From NCBI GenBank assembly GCA_900770525.1, contig CAAHDT010000024.1:18885-82884 (forward strand): a stretch of 64,000 nt of DNA. Direction: 5' to 3'. Shown here piece after piece: positions 16,337 to 23,997 of the stretch. The DNA is from Candidatus Gastranaerophilales bacterium (GTDB lineage Bacteria > Cyanobacteriota > Vampirovibrionia > Gastranaerophilales > Gastranaerophilaceae). The stretch's first letter is position 1. Each line of letters begins with the position of its first letter. A program made the translations under genes and the position numbers. The notes under the pieces are model-generated. The model searched no databases. It was not told the origin of the DNA and saw nothing but the letters and a program-made list of their open reading frames with translations.

Positions 16337-17344
16337 CTATTTGTTTCCTAAAGTGCCGCAATTTAGAACACTTACAACAACTTGGCGTATTGTTTCCATT
16401 TCTGTTGGGTTGCTTTCTGCTATCAAAAGCGTCAAGGCAAATAGAGTTGAATTATCAATTATTGGTAAATCGTTTTTGTACAACAAATTATTTTTATCTA
16501 AAAAGTACAAGAAACAGCTTGCGGCAATTCTTTTATTTCCGTCTGAAAAACTATGGTTTTTAGTTATCAAATACAATAACATAGCAGCTTTTTCTTCCAA
16601 TGTTGGATAGCATTCTTCACCGCCAAAAGTTTGATAAATTTGATTAACTGAACTTGCAAAACTTCCGTCTTTTGGATTTGCAAAAACATCACTTGCAAAT
16701 TCTGATTTCATTTCATCAATAACTTTCAAAAATTCTTCTTCAAAAATCCTTACTGCATCTTTCTTTGTCAAACCTTGTTTATCCAAAGTTTTATGGTCAA
16801 AATTGTCTAACAAGTCTAACCCTTGAGCAAATTTGTCTAATATTTTCACAACGTTTTGAGCTTCTTCAACAGTTTCTATTTGGTTTGTCAAACTTCTTGA
16901 TAGTAGGTTTATTGTTGTTTTTAATTTGTCTATATGTTCTTGTTTTTCTTTCAAAACTTTTTCGTTAATTGCATAACCTTGAACTAAATATTGTTTTAAA
17001 GTTGATGTTGCCCAAATACGGAATTGAGTAGCGCGAGAAGAATTAACTCTGTAACCTACTGAAATAATAGCATCAAGATTGTAAAACGCTGTATTTCTTG
17101 AAACGTTTCTATTCCCTTCTTTTTGAACTATTTCCAAAATGGAAATAGTTGAATTTTTATCCAATTCTCCTTCATCATAAACATTATTTAAATGTTTATT
17201 AATCGCAGGTGTCTTTACGCCAAACAATTCCGCCATTTGCTTTTGCGTAAGCCAAATAGTTTCGTCTTCTAATTTTACATCTAAATTGATTCTTCCATCA
17301 TCGCTTTGATAAATCACTATTTCATTTTGCAGTTCTTTAGTCAT
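16337..17344 (-). CDS. RhuM-like DNA-binding protein fused to a Fic/Doc domain
   Basis: 335 residues. The N-terminal 130 residues match the RhuM (virulence-associated) family with an HTH (IWLTQKQMAELFGVKTPAINKHL) and the typical NTAFYNLDAIISVGYRVNSSRATQFRIWA segment in shorter pieces. The C-terminal part has a Fic/Doc core, HSFSDGNKRIAA (H265-R273), the catalytic motif that AMPylates or phosphorylates target proteins; Doc-type enzymes use the HxFxDGNKR form. The fusion suggests a DNA-sensing toxin. ATG at 17344 is preceded by AAGGAATATTG. No antitoxin gene is adjacent; the RhuM part might restrain the Fic part. Confidence 0.82.
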   Translation of the reverse strand: MTKELQNEIVIYQSDDGRINLDVKLEDETIWLTQKQMAELFGVKTPAINKHLNNVYDEGELDKNSTISILEIVQKEGNRNVSRNTAFYNLDAIISVGYRVNSSRATQFRIWATSTLKQYLVQGYAINEKVLKEKQEHIDKLKTTINLLSRSLTNQIETVEEAQNVVKILDKFAQGLDLLDNFDHKTLDKQGLTKKDAVRIFEEEFLKVIDEMKSEFASDVFANPKDGSFASSVNQIYQTFGGEECYPTLEEKAAMLLYLITKNHSFSDGNKRIAASCFLYFLDKNNLLYKNDLPIIDNSTLFALTLLIAESNPTEMETIRQVVVSVLNCGTLGNK

Positions 17345-17527
17345 CAATATTCCTTTGAATTAATTTGAAATTATTTATAAATAGTTATTGTTTGCATGAA
17401 TATTAGCATAAAAGTCTTTTGTTTTCAGATTAAAAGCCTAGTTTTTAATAGTGTAAATAAACTGTGTCGTTTTCGTTGATGTTTCTTCTTATATAATCTT
17501 CATTGTACCAAATTAAAGGAGATTATT

Positions 17528-18077
17528 ATGAATTTAGTAGAATCAATCAAAAAAGTTCATGACATAGAATTAATTAAAGAATATCTTAAAAGTAACGAAC
17601 GAAATTTACTGGTGTTTAATCTTGGAATAAATTCAGGTCTGAGAATATCAGATATTTTAGCTCTTGATGTGAAAGATGTTAAAGACAAAGAATATATTGC
17701 AATTCGGGAGAAAAAGACGAATAAATTTAAAAGATTTCCATTGAATAAAAACTTGCAAGAATAAATAAATAAATAAGTTTGTGAAAGATAAAGAGTTGGA
17801 TTCGCCGCTATTTTTGACACAAAAACATAAACGACTTGACTGAATTCAGGCATATAAAATTCTAAATAAAGCTGTAAAAACCTTGGGGTTGGATATCCGA
17901 GTTGGAACTCATTCGCTTAGGAAAACTTTTGGATATCATCATTTCAAAAAGTTTAATAATTTACCACTACTGCAAAAAATTTTGAACCACTCATCATCAT
18001 CGACTACATTGCGTTATATGTTATTTTATTGTTTTATTCAAATGAAATATAATAACATTGAGATTAAGATGCTTTAG
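17528..18077 (+). pseudogene. Degenerate tyrosine recombinase/integrase
   Basis: Two frames together resemble a tyrosine recombinase catalytic region: GINSGLRISDILALDVKDV with the first catalytic Arg (GLR), and HSLRKTFGYHHFK with the His-x-x-Arg box followed by LLQKILNHSSSSTTLRY. They are separated by a frameshift at a run of AATA units (about 17760-17775) and by an in-frame TGA after KRLD (about 17839-17841). After TLRY the sequence loses similarity, where the 20-bp repeat begins. The start ATG has AAAGGAG. The protein lacks an N-terminal arm, like short integron- or invertase-like recombinases. Inactive as it stands. Confidence 0.75.
18051..18070. repeat. 20-bp direct repeat, right copy
   Basis: aataacattgagattaagat, identical to 16310-16329. 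It spans the stop of the second Fic gene (18064) and the decayed end of the integrase remnant. Possible att-like or recombination scar. Confidence 0.85.
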
Positions 18078-19122
18078 TATACCAGACTCCACGTGTTTTA
18101 CCATGTTTGATTAAATACTTATTTTCTACCAAATTAGCAAGGTGTTTTTTGATTGTGTTTAATTTTACTCCAGTTAATTCTGCCAATTCTGAAATTGTTA
18201 CACGTTCTTTTGTTTCAAAAACTTGCATGATTTTCGCAGAAACTTCTGGTAAATCTAAATTAGAAAGTTTTTTATCTTCGGTATGTTCAAGTTTATATTC
18301 CAAACGTATTTTTTGCTTTTGTAATGTTTTTAGGAAAAACATTAACCAAGGTTCATAGTCTGGAGTTTTATTTAAAGATGTTTGAGTTTGTCGTAAAGCT
18401 CTATAATATGCTTCTTTATTATCCTCAACAATTGATTCTGTAGAACTGTATGGAATATATAAATAATCAGATTTTAGTAACAATAAATTAGTTAAAGCTC
18501 GAGATAGTCTACCATTTCCATCTTGAAATGGGTGAATAGCCAAGAAATTAACCACAAAAACACCAATTACAATCAATGGATGATAAAATCTGTCAGCTAA
18601 ATTTTTGTTTGTCCATTCAACAAGCTCTTGCATTTTTATTGGAGTTTCAAAAGGTGTTGCTGTTTCAAAAACAACACCAAGTTCTTTTCCTGTATTATCG
18701 TATGCTGCTACTGCATTAGAAATCTTTTTATATTCTCCTTTATGTTTTTCATCTTTTGACGAATATTCAAGCAGAATTTTGTGTAATTGTTTTATATAAT
18801 TCTCGGATAAAGGGATAACTTCCCAGTCTTCAAAAATAGTATCAGCAAGTTTTGCATATCCTGCAACTTCTTCTTCATCACGATTAGCAAAAGATTGTTT
18901 ATTGATTCTTGATAACAACTCTTCCACCGCTTTATCAGATAATTTGTTGCCCTCAATTCTGTTAGAAGAACCAACACTTTCTATTGTCGCAACTTTTTTC
19001 AAGGCTTGCAACTTTTCAGGTGCCATTTTACCCAAAAGTTTCCAGCTACCTTTGAATTCATCTATTTCAGAAATTATAGATAGCATTTGATTATTAATTT
19101 TAACATCAAAATTTTCAAACAT
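18064..19122 (-). CDS. Fic-family protein (class II, with inhibitory N-terminal motif)
   Basis: 352 residues. The Fic active-site motif is HPFQDGNGRLSRAL (about 197-210). An N-terminal inhibitory helix motif SSNRIEGN lies near residues 53-60, so it is the self-inhibited class II Fic type. A C-terminal winged helix (TISELAELTGVKLNTIKKHLANL, about 305-327) is present, as in many Fic proteins with regulatory DNA-binding tails. Likely AMPylates or modifies a host protein. Its 3' end runs into the direct repeat and the integrase remnant. Own promoter with phased repeats lies just upstream. Confidence 0.85.
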   Translation of the reverse strand: MFENFDVKINNQMLSIISEIDEFKGSWKLLGKMAPEKLQALKKVATIESVGSSNRIEGNKLSDKAVEELLSRINKQSFANRDEEEVAGYAKLADTIFEDWEVIPLSENYIKQLHKILLEYSSKDEKHKGEYKKISNAVAAYDNTGKELGVVFETATPFETPIKMQELVEWTNKNLADRFYHPLIVIGVFVVNFLAIHPFQDGNGRLSRALTNLLLLKSDYLYIPYSSTESIVEDNKEAYYRALRQTQTSLNKTPDYEPWLMFFLKTLQKQKIRLEYKLEHTEDKKLSNLDLPEVSAKIMQVFETKERVTISELAELTGVKLNTIKKHLANLVENKYLIKHGKTRGVWYTKAS

Positions 19123-19128
19123 GGTAAT

Positions 19129-19182
19129 ACCTAATTAGACCTAATATGACCTGATAATATATTATTTTTACCTGATTGTCAA
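19129..19182 (-). promoter_or_regulatory. Promoter with phased AGGT boxes upstream of the Fic gene
   Basis: On the minus strand -35 TTGACA (19182-19177), 17-bp spacer, -10 TATTAT (19159-19154). Four AGGT boxes lie at 19170-19173, 19149-19152, 19139-19142 and 19129-19132, spaced 21, 10 and 10 bp, i.e. on one face of the helix; the last doubles as the ribosome site before ATG. This is consistent with autoregulation, perhaps by the winged helix of the Fic protein. Confidence 0.6.
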
Positions 19183-19262
19183 TATATAAGTCCAAAAATA
19201 TTTATTATAAGTTGGGCGCCTAAGTTTTTTTTGTGGTAATATTTTTTACAAAGGAGAAATTC

Positions 19263-20377
19263 ATGGAAAAGATTAAAATAAAAGATAAAGACAAAATAAT
19301 TACAGATTTTAGTGATTTGAGAGATTATGATGTTAAATCTGAATTGTATAATGAAAGAATTGGAAGTTTTTTAAACGATATTGAAAGATTTGATATACAA
19401 CCTTATTTTCAAAGACATTTTGTTTGGAAAAAATCACAAATGTGTAATTTTATTGCAACAATATTAACTGGATTATCGATGCCAGCAGTATATACATATA
19501 TTGATCATGAAACAGGTAAAGAAGTTGTAATAGATGGGCAACAACGACTCCTTACAATTAAAAAGTTTAGGAATACAGATTTTGAACTTACTGGTCTAAA
19601 AGATTCTAGATTAAATGGTTTTTCTTATAGGACTTTACCTCCAGAATTAAAACTTCGTTTTGAAAATTATAAAATTCCAATTGCACAAATTATTAATGTA
19701 AAGGATATGAATATAGTTTATAAATTATTTGAAAATTATAATACTGGTGAACAAAACTAAATAAGCAAGAGATAAGAAATTGTGTATATCAAGGTAACTA
19801 CATCAATCTGATAAAAAAATTGAGCAAGTATAAGTCATTTGATAATTTGTTTAAACTCAAACTTAACGAACCAGATAGAATGGTATCTGAAGAATATGTT
19901 CTTAGATTTATTGCATTATACCAAGATTTCGACAAGTATAATGGAAATATGAATAAGTTTTTGGAACAACACTTAAAAGAAAAGGATTTATTGGATGAAA
20001 AATCTTATGCAGAAGTTGAAAAGGATCTAAAAATACTTATCCAAAAATTTAAAAAAGCAGTAGATAACTGCTATGACGTATTTGGTAAAAACGCATTTAA
20101 AAACTGTATATATTATGGAAAAAATAATTCTCAAGTTCGTCAAGTAATGTATAAAACCGTATCCAAAGCTGTCTATGATATGCAAATGCTTGGTTTTGTG
20201 GATATTGATTCAGATTTAATTATTCGCCATAAAAAAAGAATTAAAGAAAAATATGAAGAACTTGTATTAAATAATGAACAAATGAGACCATATTATAAAA
20301 GAATGAGCAAAAAAGCTATGGAATATAGGATTAAGAATTGGAAGAAAGAAATTGAAGAAATAGTCAAGAATCCATAA
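19263..20377 (+). pseudogene. DUF262 (GmrSD-type N-terminal) gene split by a frameshift
   Basis: The first frame (19263-19760) gives a DUF262 ParB/Srx-like start: FDIQPYFQRHFVWKKSQM, GLSMPAVYTYI and VIDGQQRLLTIKKF, the nucleotide-binding motif IDGQQRLT. It stops after NYNTGEQN. The second frame continues from about 19745 with TKLNKQEIRNCVYQGNY and runs to 20377. The family motif is N-T-G-G-T/V-x-L-N; GGTGAACAAAACTAA looks like GGTGGAACAAAACTAA minus one G. The intact protein would be about 371 residues, lacking a GmrD-type HNH tail. Start ATG follows AAAGGAG. A sequencing error is possible; otherwise it is a recently inactivated defence-type gene. Confidence 0.75.
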
Positions 20378-20464
20378 AAATTAGTATTAATATGGACTAG
20401 AAAAATTTTTAAAACCCTTGCTAAACAGAGCAAACAAAGTAAATACAACTTAATTCAATTGTGT

Positions 20465-20578
20465 TGTCTTTTAGATTGAGATAGGGCTTATTTGTATTTG
20501 CGAGCTAAAAATTTATATTATATTTTAAATTAAAAAGCTATTTAAACAACATTTAAACCCTATTTAAATAACATCTAA
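20465..20578 (+). repeat. Possible left end of the mobile island, with 22-bp-period repeats
   Basis: A TGTC followed by TTTTAGATTGAGATAGG begins at 20465 and resembles, in inverted sense, the sequences near 34640 and 40556 (TGTC, A/T-rich bases, then GAGATTnAG). Two imperfect copies of CTATTTAAAYAACATYTAA lie at 20538-20556 and 20560-20578, spaced as tandem protein-binding sites. No target duplication was found. Boundary call is tentative. Confidence 0.3.
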
Positions 20579-20632
20579 CGCCACCACATCTTGCCTTGCA
20601 AGTGGAAAGATTTCAAGTGTAAACATGCAGAT

Positions 20633-20953
20633 TCATAAATTTTTGCCAATAACATACATCGTTTTTAATTTATCTTCAGGCATAGTTTCTACAATTTTAT
20701 GAATTTCAGATTTCAAATTAACAACATTTTCAATAGGTTCAAAATCAAATAAATCTCGCATTGAACAGTTAAAAATATCAGTAATTTTTGTAAGAGTTTC
20801 GGGAGTTGGAAAACTTGCTCCAGTTTCTATCAATGATACTTGGCGTTGATTTCTCCCAATTCTTTCACCAAAAGCATCTTGGGTAAGATCAAATTTCTTT
20901 CTATAATTTCTGATTTTTTCACCTAAATGGGATTTTAACTGTTTGCCGTTCAT
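20633..20953 (-). CDS. XRE-family transcription regulator next to type I R-M operon
   Basis: 106 residues. Residues about 10-70 are a typical XRE/Cro-CI helix-turn-helix (DLTQDAFGERIGRNQRQVSLIETG). The remainder is a short helical tail (EIHKIVETMPEDKLKTMYVI) as in many repressors. It is divergent from hsdM with 213 bp between the starts and long inverted repeats in that gap, so it may control the restriction-modification genes, in the manner of controller proteins. This is inference from arrangement. Confidence 0.8.
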   Translation of the reverse strand: MNGKQLKSHLGEKIRNYRKKFDLTQDAFGERIGRNQRQVSLIETGASFPTPETLTKITDIFNCSMRDLFDFEPIENVVNLKSEIHKIVETMPEDKLKTMYVIGKNL

Positions 20954-21025
20954 AAGTACCTCTAATAAATTATAAACGCAGTTTATGATTTCTTGAATAT
21001 AAGATAATATTGTAAAAATAATAAT

Positions 21026-21090
21026 TTTATGATATGAACATGTGTAAATACGACATAAAACATAGTAACTTACTAAGTAAATATCATAAA
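21026..21090. promoter_or_regulatory. Inverted repeat between XRE regulator and hsdM
   Basis: TTTATGATAT (21026-21035) and its exact reverse complement ATATCATAAA (21081-21090) lie 45 bp apart in the divergent intergenic space. This is a candidate operator pair for the XRE protein controlling both directions. Confidence 0.5.
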
Positions 21091-21166
21091 TTGTTCAAGT
21101 TATGAGTTTAATGGTCTAATTCGTTTTATGCCCTATTGGCTGGTACTAGTATTTATTGGAGAAATT

Positions 21167-22612
21167 ATGTTCGAACAATGCTTTAAGAATATTGATGATA
21201 TTTTGTATAAAGATGCAGGCGCATCTAACGAATTAGATTATGTAGAACAAACTTCTTGGTTATTATTTTTAAAATACTTAGAAGATTTGGAGATGAATAA
21301 ATCTCTTGAAGCACAATTGAATGGTCAAACTTATACCCCAATTCTTGCGCCTGAATATTCTTGGAGCAATTGGGCTTATCCACAAACTTCTGATGGTAAA
21401 TTAGACCACAATAAAGCTATGACAGGTGATGACTTGAAAGATTTTGTTGACTTGAAGTTATTTCCTTATTTGAAAAATTTCAAACAAATTGCAGAATCTC
21501 CAGATACTCTTGAATACAAAATTGGTGAGATTTTCGGAGAAATTAAAAACAAAATCCAAAGTGGTTATTGCATAAGAGATATTATTAATATTATCCAAGA
21601 AATGCGTTTTCAATCAGTGGAAGAAAAGCACGAATTATCTTCTCTTTATGAAGACAAAATCCAAAATATGGGTAATACAGGCAGAAACGGTGGAGAATAT
21701 TATACTCCACGTCCATTAATCAAAACTATTATCAAAACTGTAAAACCACAAATTGGTGATAGAATTTATGATGGCGCAGTTGGTTCTGCGGGGTTCTTGG
21801 TAGAGGCTTTTAATTATTTGAAAGAGGCTAGAAAACTTTCTGTTAATGATATGGAGATTTTGCAAAAACGCACGTTGTTTGGTAAAGAAAAGAAACCTTT
21901 GCCTTATATTATCGCAACTATGAATATGATTTTGCATGGTATTGAAGCTCCAAACCTTATTCACACAAATACGTTGGCTGAAAATATTATGTCTATACAG
22001 GATAAAGATAGATATGATGTAATCGTTGCAAACCCACCTTTTGGAGGTAAAGAAAGGGCCGAAGTTCAACAAAACTTCCCTATTAAAACAGGTGAAACAG
22101 CATACCTATTCTTGCAACATTTTATGAAATCACTAAAAGCTGGTGGTAAGGCTGGTATTGTTATTAAAAATACGTTCTTATCTAATGGTGATGCAATAGC
22201 TGTAAGACGTGAACTCTTAGAAAACAATAATTTGTACGCAGTTTTAGATTTGCCAGCAAAGGTGTTTACAGCGGGAGTTAAGACCGTTGTATTGTTCTTT
22301 AAAAAAGGCGAACCTACTAAAAAGATTTGGTATTACCAATTAAATTTGGATAGAAACTTGGGTAAGACAAATCCATTGAATGAAAACGATTTGGCAGACT
22401 TTTTGGATTGCGTTGAAACTTTCAAAGAAACCGAAAATTCTTGGTTTGTAGATATCGAAAATGTTGATTCTGAAACATTGGATTTATCTGTAAAAAATCC
22501 AAACAAAAATGATGAAGTAATTTATAGAACCCCAGAAGAAATTATTGCAGAAATGACAGAATTAGATAAACAATCTGCTGAAATATTAGCTAAAATCAAG
22601 GAGTTAGTATAA
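21167..22612 (+). CDS. hsdM: Type I restriction-modification DNA methyltransferase subunit
   Basis: 481 residues. The N-terminal HsdM_N domain (about 1-120) is followed by an N6-adenine methyltransferase core: EYYTPRPLIKTII, the SAM-binding YDGAVGSAGFLVEAF (the usual DPAxGTGGF in altered form) and the catalytic NPPFGGKE. It methylates adenines at the sites chosen by HsdS. Start ATG at 21167 has TTGGAGAAATT upstream; the earlier in-frame ATG at 21128 lacks a ribosome site. Stop overlaps the next gene by one base. Confidence 0.95.
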   Translation: MFEQCFKNIDDILYKDAGASNELDYVEQTSWLLFLKYLEDLEMNKSLEAQLNGQTYTPILAPEYSWSNWAYPQTSDGKLDHNKAMTGDDLKDFVDLKLFPYLKNFKQIAESPDTLEYKIGEIFGEIKNKIQSGYCIRDIINIIQEMRFQSVEEKHELSSLYEDKIQNMGNTGRNGGEYYTPRPLIKTIIKTVKPQIGDRIYDGAVGSAGFLVEAFNYLKEARKLSVNDMEILQKRTLFGKEKKPLPYIIATMNMILHGIEAPNLIHTNTLAENIMSIQDKDRYDVIVANPPFGGKERAEVQQNFPIKTGETAYLFLQHFMKSLKAGGKAGIVIKNTFLSNGDAIAVRRELLENNNLYAVLDLPAKVFTAGVKTVVLFFKKGEPTKKIWYYQLNLDRNLGKTNPLNENDLADFLDCVETFKETENSWFVDIENVDSETLDLSVKNPNKNDEVIYRTPEEIIAEMTELDKQSAEILAKIKELV

Positions 22613-22866
22613 TGCAATTTGATTGGACTGCTTTAATCCTTGGTTTAATGATGTTTTACGTTGCCTATCAACAATGGCAAACCAACAAGAGAAAAAGAAA
22701 ACAAGATTTGTTTGGAAAAGATATTCAAGAACATATAATAAATCTGTTTGAACAAAAAATAAATACTTATGACGAATTTACAAAACCATTTGAAAAATAT
22801 TTATGTTTAGAATCAGTTTCTAAAAACCTTATCAATAAAATTTATCATAATAAGGAGAATGTTTAG
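22612..22866 (+). CDS. Small membrane-anchored protein inside the type I R-M operon
   Basis: 84 residues: one N-terminal membrane helix (TALILGLMMFYVAYQQW, residues about 6-22), a basic stop-transfer KRKRK, then a soluble helical tail. Start ATG shares its A with the hsdM stop (TAATG), and the gene ends directly before the hsdS start with AAGGAG in its last codons, so it is truly part of the operon. No family recognised. It might tether the restriction complex to the membrane, or be an unrelated accessory factor. Confidence 0.7.
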   Translation: MQFDWTALILGLMMFYVAYQQWQTNKRKRKQDLFGKDIQEHIINLFEQKINTYDEFTKPFEKYLCLESVSKNLINKIYHNKENV

Positions 22867-23997
22867 ATGCAGAATAAATATTCTAAAACTTGGCAAGAAA
22901 AAATTTTAGGCGAATTATGTGAAGTTGGTGCAGGGAATTCTGCTCCTCAAAAAGAAGAATGTTTTAAAAACGGAACTTATCCATTTATTAGAACTGCAGA
23001 TGTTGGAAAAATTCATTTTGGGTGCATTAATACCTCAAATGATTTGCTTAATGAAATAGGAATAAAAGGTCTGAAATTATTTCCAAAAGAAACGATTCTC
23101 ATTCCTAAAAGTGGAGCTTCAACATATTTAAATCATAGAGTAATGATGTTGTGTGATGGTTATGTTGTTAGTCATTTGGCAACTGTAAAATCCGATAACA
23201 CAATTTTAAATTCAAAATTTCTTTTATATTATTTATCTTTAATAGATTCAAAAGATTTAATACAAGACCAAAATTATCCGTCATTAAATTTACCTACTAT
23301 TAAGGGTATAATAATTAATTATCCTCCATTACAAGAACAAGAGCGAATTGTGGGAATATTGGATAAAGTTTTTGAAAATATTGAGCAGGCTAAGAAAAAC
23401 GCTGAACAAAATCTTCAAAACGCTAAAAATTTGTTTGATAGCGAATTAGAGAATATATTTACAGGAAACATTGAAGATTGGGAAAAGTTAAATGTTGGGG
23501 AAATAATTAAACTTGAGTACGGGAAAGCACTTCCATATTCTGATAGATGTAATAATGGCGAAAACCCTGTTTATGGTGCAAACGGAATAAAGGATAGAAC
23601 TAACAAATATTTATATGACAAACCAAGTATAATTGTTGGAAGAAAAGGTTCAGTTGGAGAATTAAATTATGTTGAAAGTAAATTTTGGGCATTAGATGTT
23701 ACTTACTATGTAAAATTCGATGAAAATCAATATAATCTCAACTTCTTATATTACTTATTAAAAAGATTAAAATTGCAAACTTTGGCAAGGGGTGTAAAAC
23801 CAGGTTTAAATAGGAATGAAGTTTATAACTTAAATGTTGCTATTCCGAAAATAAATACACAACAACAAATTGTTGAGAAACTAGACAAACTTCAGGAACA
23901 AGTCAAATCTCTTGAGGCTATTTACGAACAGAAAATAAAAGACCTTGAAGAACTAAAACAATCAATCTTACAAAAAGCTTTTAATGGAGAACTATAA
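22867..23997 (+). CDS. hsdS: Type I R-M specificity subunit
   Basis: 376 residues with two target recognition domains, each followed by a coiled-coil spacer: first TRD about 1-150, then VGILDKVFENIEQAKKNAEQ; second TRD about 195-340, then KLDKLQEQVKSLEAIYEQ and the end KQSILQKAFNGEL. The two TRDs each read one half of a bipartite DNA site. The second half begins WEKLNVGEIIKLEYGKALPY and has the GRKGSVGE loop. The stop overlaps hsdR by one base. Confidence 0.93.
   Translation: MQNKYSKTWQEKILGELCEVGAGNSAPQKEECFKNGTYPFIRTADVGKIHFGCINTSNDLLNEIGIKGLKLFPKETILIPKSGASTYLNHRVMMLCDGYVVSHLATVKSDNTILNSKFLLYYLSLIDSKDLIQDQNYPSLNLPTIKGIIINYPPLQEQERIVGILDKVFENIEQAKKNAEQNLQNAKNLFDSELENIFTGNIEDWEKLNVGEIIKLEYGKALPYSDRCNNGENPVYGANGIKDRTNKYLYDKPSIIVGRKGSVGELNYVESKFWALDVTYYVKFDENQYNLNFLYYLLKRLKLQTLARGVKPGLNRNEVYNLNVAIPKINTQQQIVEKLDKLQEQVKSLEAIYEQKIKDLEELKQSILQKAFNGEL

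Noticed and set aside
17839..17841. Reassigned TGA codon
   Set aside because: Other clear genes end at TGA (hipB at 13353-13355, the prepilin at 12263), and the integrase is also frameshifted, so TGA is a stop here.
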